Shown here: piece after piece, positions 13,288 to 15,133 of the stretch
Layout: every line of letters starts with the position of its first letter
Position numbering within the stretch: the first letter of the stretch is position 1
Assembly: GCA_035529715.1 (NCBI GenBank)
Contig: DATKWF010000024.1
Span: 1-15,133 of the forward strand
DNA: 15,133 nt
Source of the DNA: DATKWF01 sp035529715
GTDB taxonomy: Bacteria; Chloroflexota; Dehalococcoidia; Dehalococcoidales; RBG-16-60-22
Reading direction: 5' to 3'
The notes under the pieces: generated by a model
Databases searched by the model: none
Seen by the model: the letters and a program-made list of their open reading frames with translations, nothing else
Told to the model about the DNA's origin: nothing
Position numbers and translations under genes: made by a program

Positions 13288-14985
13288 CTAACCCCTGATA
13301 AGCTCCTTTAGCTTCGCCACAACTCCCTCCAGCGGCACAAGTTCAGCTTCTTTCTCCGAGCGCTTCTTAACCTCCACACTGTTGGTTTTCATGGTGCGGG
13401 GACTAACCGTAACCCGAATCGGTATACCCAGCAGGTCAGCATCATTGAACTTGACCCCCGGCGACTCCTCCCGGTCGTCATAAAGCACCTCTATGCCCCC
13501 AGCCCCAAGTTCGGTATAAAGCTTTTCGGCAGCTTCTGCGACCCCGGTGCCCTCCCGGTACAGCGGGCAGAGATAGACATGATAAGGAGCAATCGGCATC
13601 GGCCAGATAATGCCATTGTCATCGTGGCTCTGCTCTATGGCTGCCGCCAGCAACCGGCCCAGCCCGATGCCGTAACAGCCCATGATGATGGGATGAGATT
13701 CACCTTTGCCATCAATATAAAAGGCGCCCAGTGTCTCACTGAGAAAAGTGCCCAGCTTAAAGATATGCCCGACTTCTATGCCTTGCGTGGATGACAATTT
13801 CTTCCCGCAGCGGGGGCACCCCTCCCCTGCTCTGGCCCGGGCGATATCCACCACCATATCAGCCTTGAAGTCACGGGGGTAGTTTACATTCTTAATGTGG
13901 GTATCCGGCTTATTACCGCCGGCGACAAAGTTAGTCCCTGAAGTTATGGACTCGTCGGCAACAACTTTAATACCGGTCATGCCTACTGGTGAGGCTGAGC
14001 CAGCGACAATACCAGCCGCCTTTACCTCGGCTTCACTGGCCATGCGAAGTTCATAACAGTGCAGAATATTCTTCAGCTTTGTTTCATTTACCTCAAGGTC
14101 ACCCCGGATAACCACAAAGACCAGCCCACCATCAGCCATGTAAAAGACCGCTTTAGCTGTCTGACTCTGAGGCACCTTCAGGAAAGCTGACAACCCTTCA
14201 ATGGTAGTCACCCCGGGAGTAGCCACCTCCTCAACCGGCAGCGGCTCCCCGAATTCTACCTTGTCCTTGGCGCTTTCCGCCTTATCGGCATTAGCGGCAT
14301 ACTTACAGCTATCGCAGTAAATAACCTCGTCCTCCCCGCTCTCCGCTATAACGATAAACTCATGGGAGCCTTTACCGCCAATAGCACCGCTATCAGCCTC
14401 AACCAATAGGTTGGGTAAGCCACAGCGATTATATATATTCTGGTATGCCTGGAGCATCTTCTTATAGCTCTCGTCCAGGCCGGCCTCATCAACATCAAAG
14501 CTGTAGAGGTCTTTCATAATAAATTCGCGCACCCTCATCAGCCCGCCGCGGGGTCGTGGCTCATCACGGAACTTGGTCTGGATTTGATAAAGCAGCAGCG
14601 GCAGGTCGCGGTAGCTCTGCACATTGCGGCTGACCATCTGGGTGATAACCTCCTCGTGGGTGGGGCCCAGAGCCAGCTGGCGCTCCTTGCGGTCGGAGAG
14701 GACGAAGAGCCCCTTGCCGAAGGCCTGGTCCCGCCCGGTCTCCTGCCAGAGCTCAAGAGGCTGAAGCACCGGCATACTCAACTCCTGCCCGCCGGCTTTA
14801 TCCATCTCGTCACGGATGATGTTCTCTACTTTCTTGAGGACCCGCCACCCCAGCGGCAGGTAGGAGTAGACCCCCGCCGCCACCTGGCTTATCATCCCCG
14901 CCCTGAGCAGTAGCTGATGGCTGATGGTGTCCGCCTCGGTGGGTATTTCCCGCTGTGTCTTACCGAATAGCTGTGATATACGCAT
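13288..14985 (-). CDS. proS: Prolyl-tRNA synthetase, bacterial type with editing insertion domain
   Basis: ProRS charges tRNA-Pro; the bacterial form carries an INS domain that deacylates Ala-tRNA-Pro. The 565-residue product begins MRISQLFGKTQREIP and has the GPTHEE loop (108-112), motif 2 FRDEPRPRGGLMRVREF (139-155) with FIMKDLYSFD, and motif 3 GCYGIGLGRLL (436-446). The INS domain spans about 225-390 and keeps the editing Lys in SQTAKAVFY (K278); it is flanked by CDSC (C224, C227) and CPRC (C390, C393), which could form a zinc site. The anticodon-binding domain ends the protein (about 467-565). Length is normal for the family. The start is ATG 14985 behind AAGGAG with good spacing. Confidence 0.97.
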   Translation of the reverse strand: MRISQLFGKTQREIPTEADTISHQLLLRAGMISQVAAGVYSYLPLGWRVLKKVENIIRDEMDKAGGQELSMPVLQPLELWQETGRDQAFGKGLFVLSDRKERQLALGPTHEEVITQMVSRNVQSYRDLPLLLYQIQTKFRDEPRPRGGLMRVREFIMKDLYSFDVDEAGLDESYKKMLQAYQNIYNRCGLPNLLVEADSGAIGGKGSHEFIVIAESGEDEVIYCDSCKYAANADKAESAKDKVEFGEPLPVEEVATPGVTTIEGLSAFLKVPQSQTAKAVFYMADGGLVFVVIRGDLEVNETKLKNILHCYELRMASEAEVKAAGIVAGSASPVGMTGIKVVADESITSGTNFVAGGNKPDTHIKNVNYPRDFKADMVVDIARARAGEGCPRCGKKLSSTQGIEVGHIFKLGTFLSETLGAFYIDGKGESHPIIMGCYGIGLGRLLAAAIEQSHDDNGIIWPMPIAPYHVYLCPLYREGTGVAEAAEKLYTELGAGGIEVLYDDREESPGVKFNDADLLGIPIRVTVSPRTMKTNSVEVKKRSEKEAELVPLEGVVAKLKELIRG

Positions 14986-15036
14986 GATAACTCCTTTTTA
15001 ATCTACCTCACCCGACTTCAACTGGATTTTACTTTT

Positions 15037-15132
15037 TTAACCGGCATGCAGCTTTCTCTCTCGCCATGCAATAATAAGATGTAGAAACCCGCTGGCAATA
15101 AAGATAAGACACAAAATATAGGCGGGCAGCTT
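15037..15132 (-). CDS. Possible C-terminal end of a membrane protein, cut by window edge
   Basis: On the - strand the frame entering at 15132 is open for 31 codons to TAA at 15039-15037. It reads as one membrane helix (YILCLIFIASGFLHLIIAW) followed by a basic tail (RERKLHAG), a typical C-terminus of an inner-membrane protein. It would end 51 bases before proS on the same strand. A second frame is also open here but has a less protein-like composition. Product unknown. Confidence 0.4.
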   Translation of the reverse strand, partial: KLPAYILCLIFIASGFLHLIIAWRERKLHAG

Positions 15133-15133
15133 C

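Overview
The window is a 15.1 kb piece of a bacterial chromosome, rich in housekeeping genes. The backbone is the conserved translation block thrS-infC-rpmI-rplT-pheS-pheT on the + strand, with proS on the - strand to its right. Gene content, sigma70-type promoters, a ThrRS without its N-terminal TGS domain, and small stand-alone proteins (an EF-Tu domain-2-like protein and a one-knuckle coiled-coil protein) suggest a Chloroflexota bacterium, possibly Dehalococcoidia-like. That assignment rests on memory of protein families, not on a search, and is only moderately secure.

Layout. (1) 1-402: the 3' part of ribH (lumazine synthase), open at the left edge. (2) 625-2271, - strand: a membrane-bound apolipoprotein N-acyltransferase-like protein whose catalytic Glu position reads Gly and which ends in a cytoplasmic zinc ribbon; the gene is visibly AT-richer than the translation genes. 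(3) 2489-3167: two small divergent genes, an EF-Tu domain-2-like protein (-) and a 74-residue coiled-coil/CxxC protein (+), separated by back-to-back promoters; the + promoter is a perfect TTGACA-17-TATAAT. (4) 3293-4675: a sodium:solute symporter. (5) 4689-11679: the translation block, with three recognisable promoters (before thrS, infC and pheS), an intrinsic terminator after rplT, and three tandem hairpins after pheT, the last a classical terminator. (6) 11826-13166, - strand: an ArsB/NhaD/SLC13-type ion transporter. (7) 13288-14985, - strand: proS with a full editing insertion domain. (8) At the right edge on the - strand, a probable C-terminal end of a membrane protein.

How the genes work together: ThrRS, PheRS (alpha and beta) and ProRS charge tRNAs; IF3, L35 and L20 form the usual initiation-factor/ribosomal-protein operon. 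infC has no ATG, GTG or TTG at its expected start. It appears to begin at ATA or ATC behind a strong Shine-Dalgarno sequence, as expected for IF3 autoregulation through start-codon discrimination. I see no CRISPR array, insertion sequence, tRNA, rRNA or phage module. The least ordinary items are the Lnt-like/zinc-ribbon protein, the small CxxC protein under a consensus promoter, the thrS leader hairpin, and the transporter's cysteine-rich loop.
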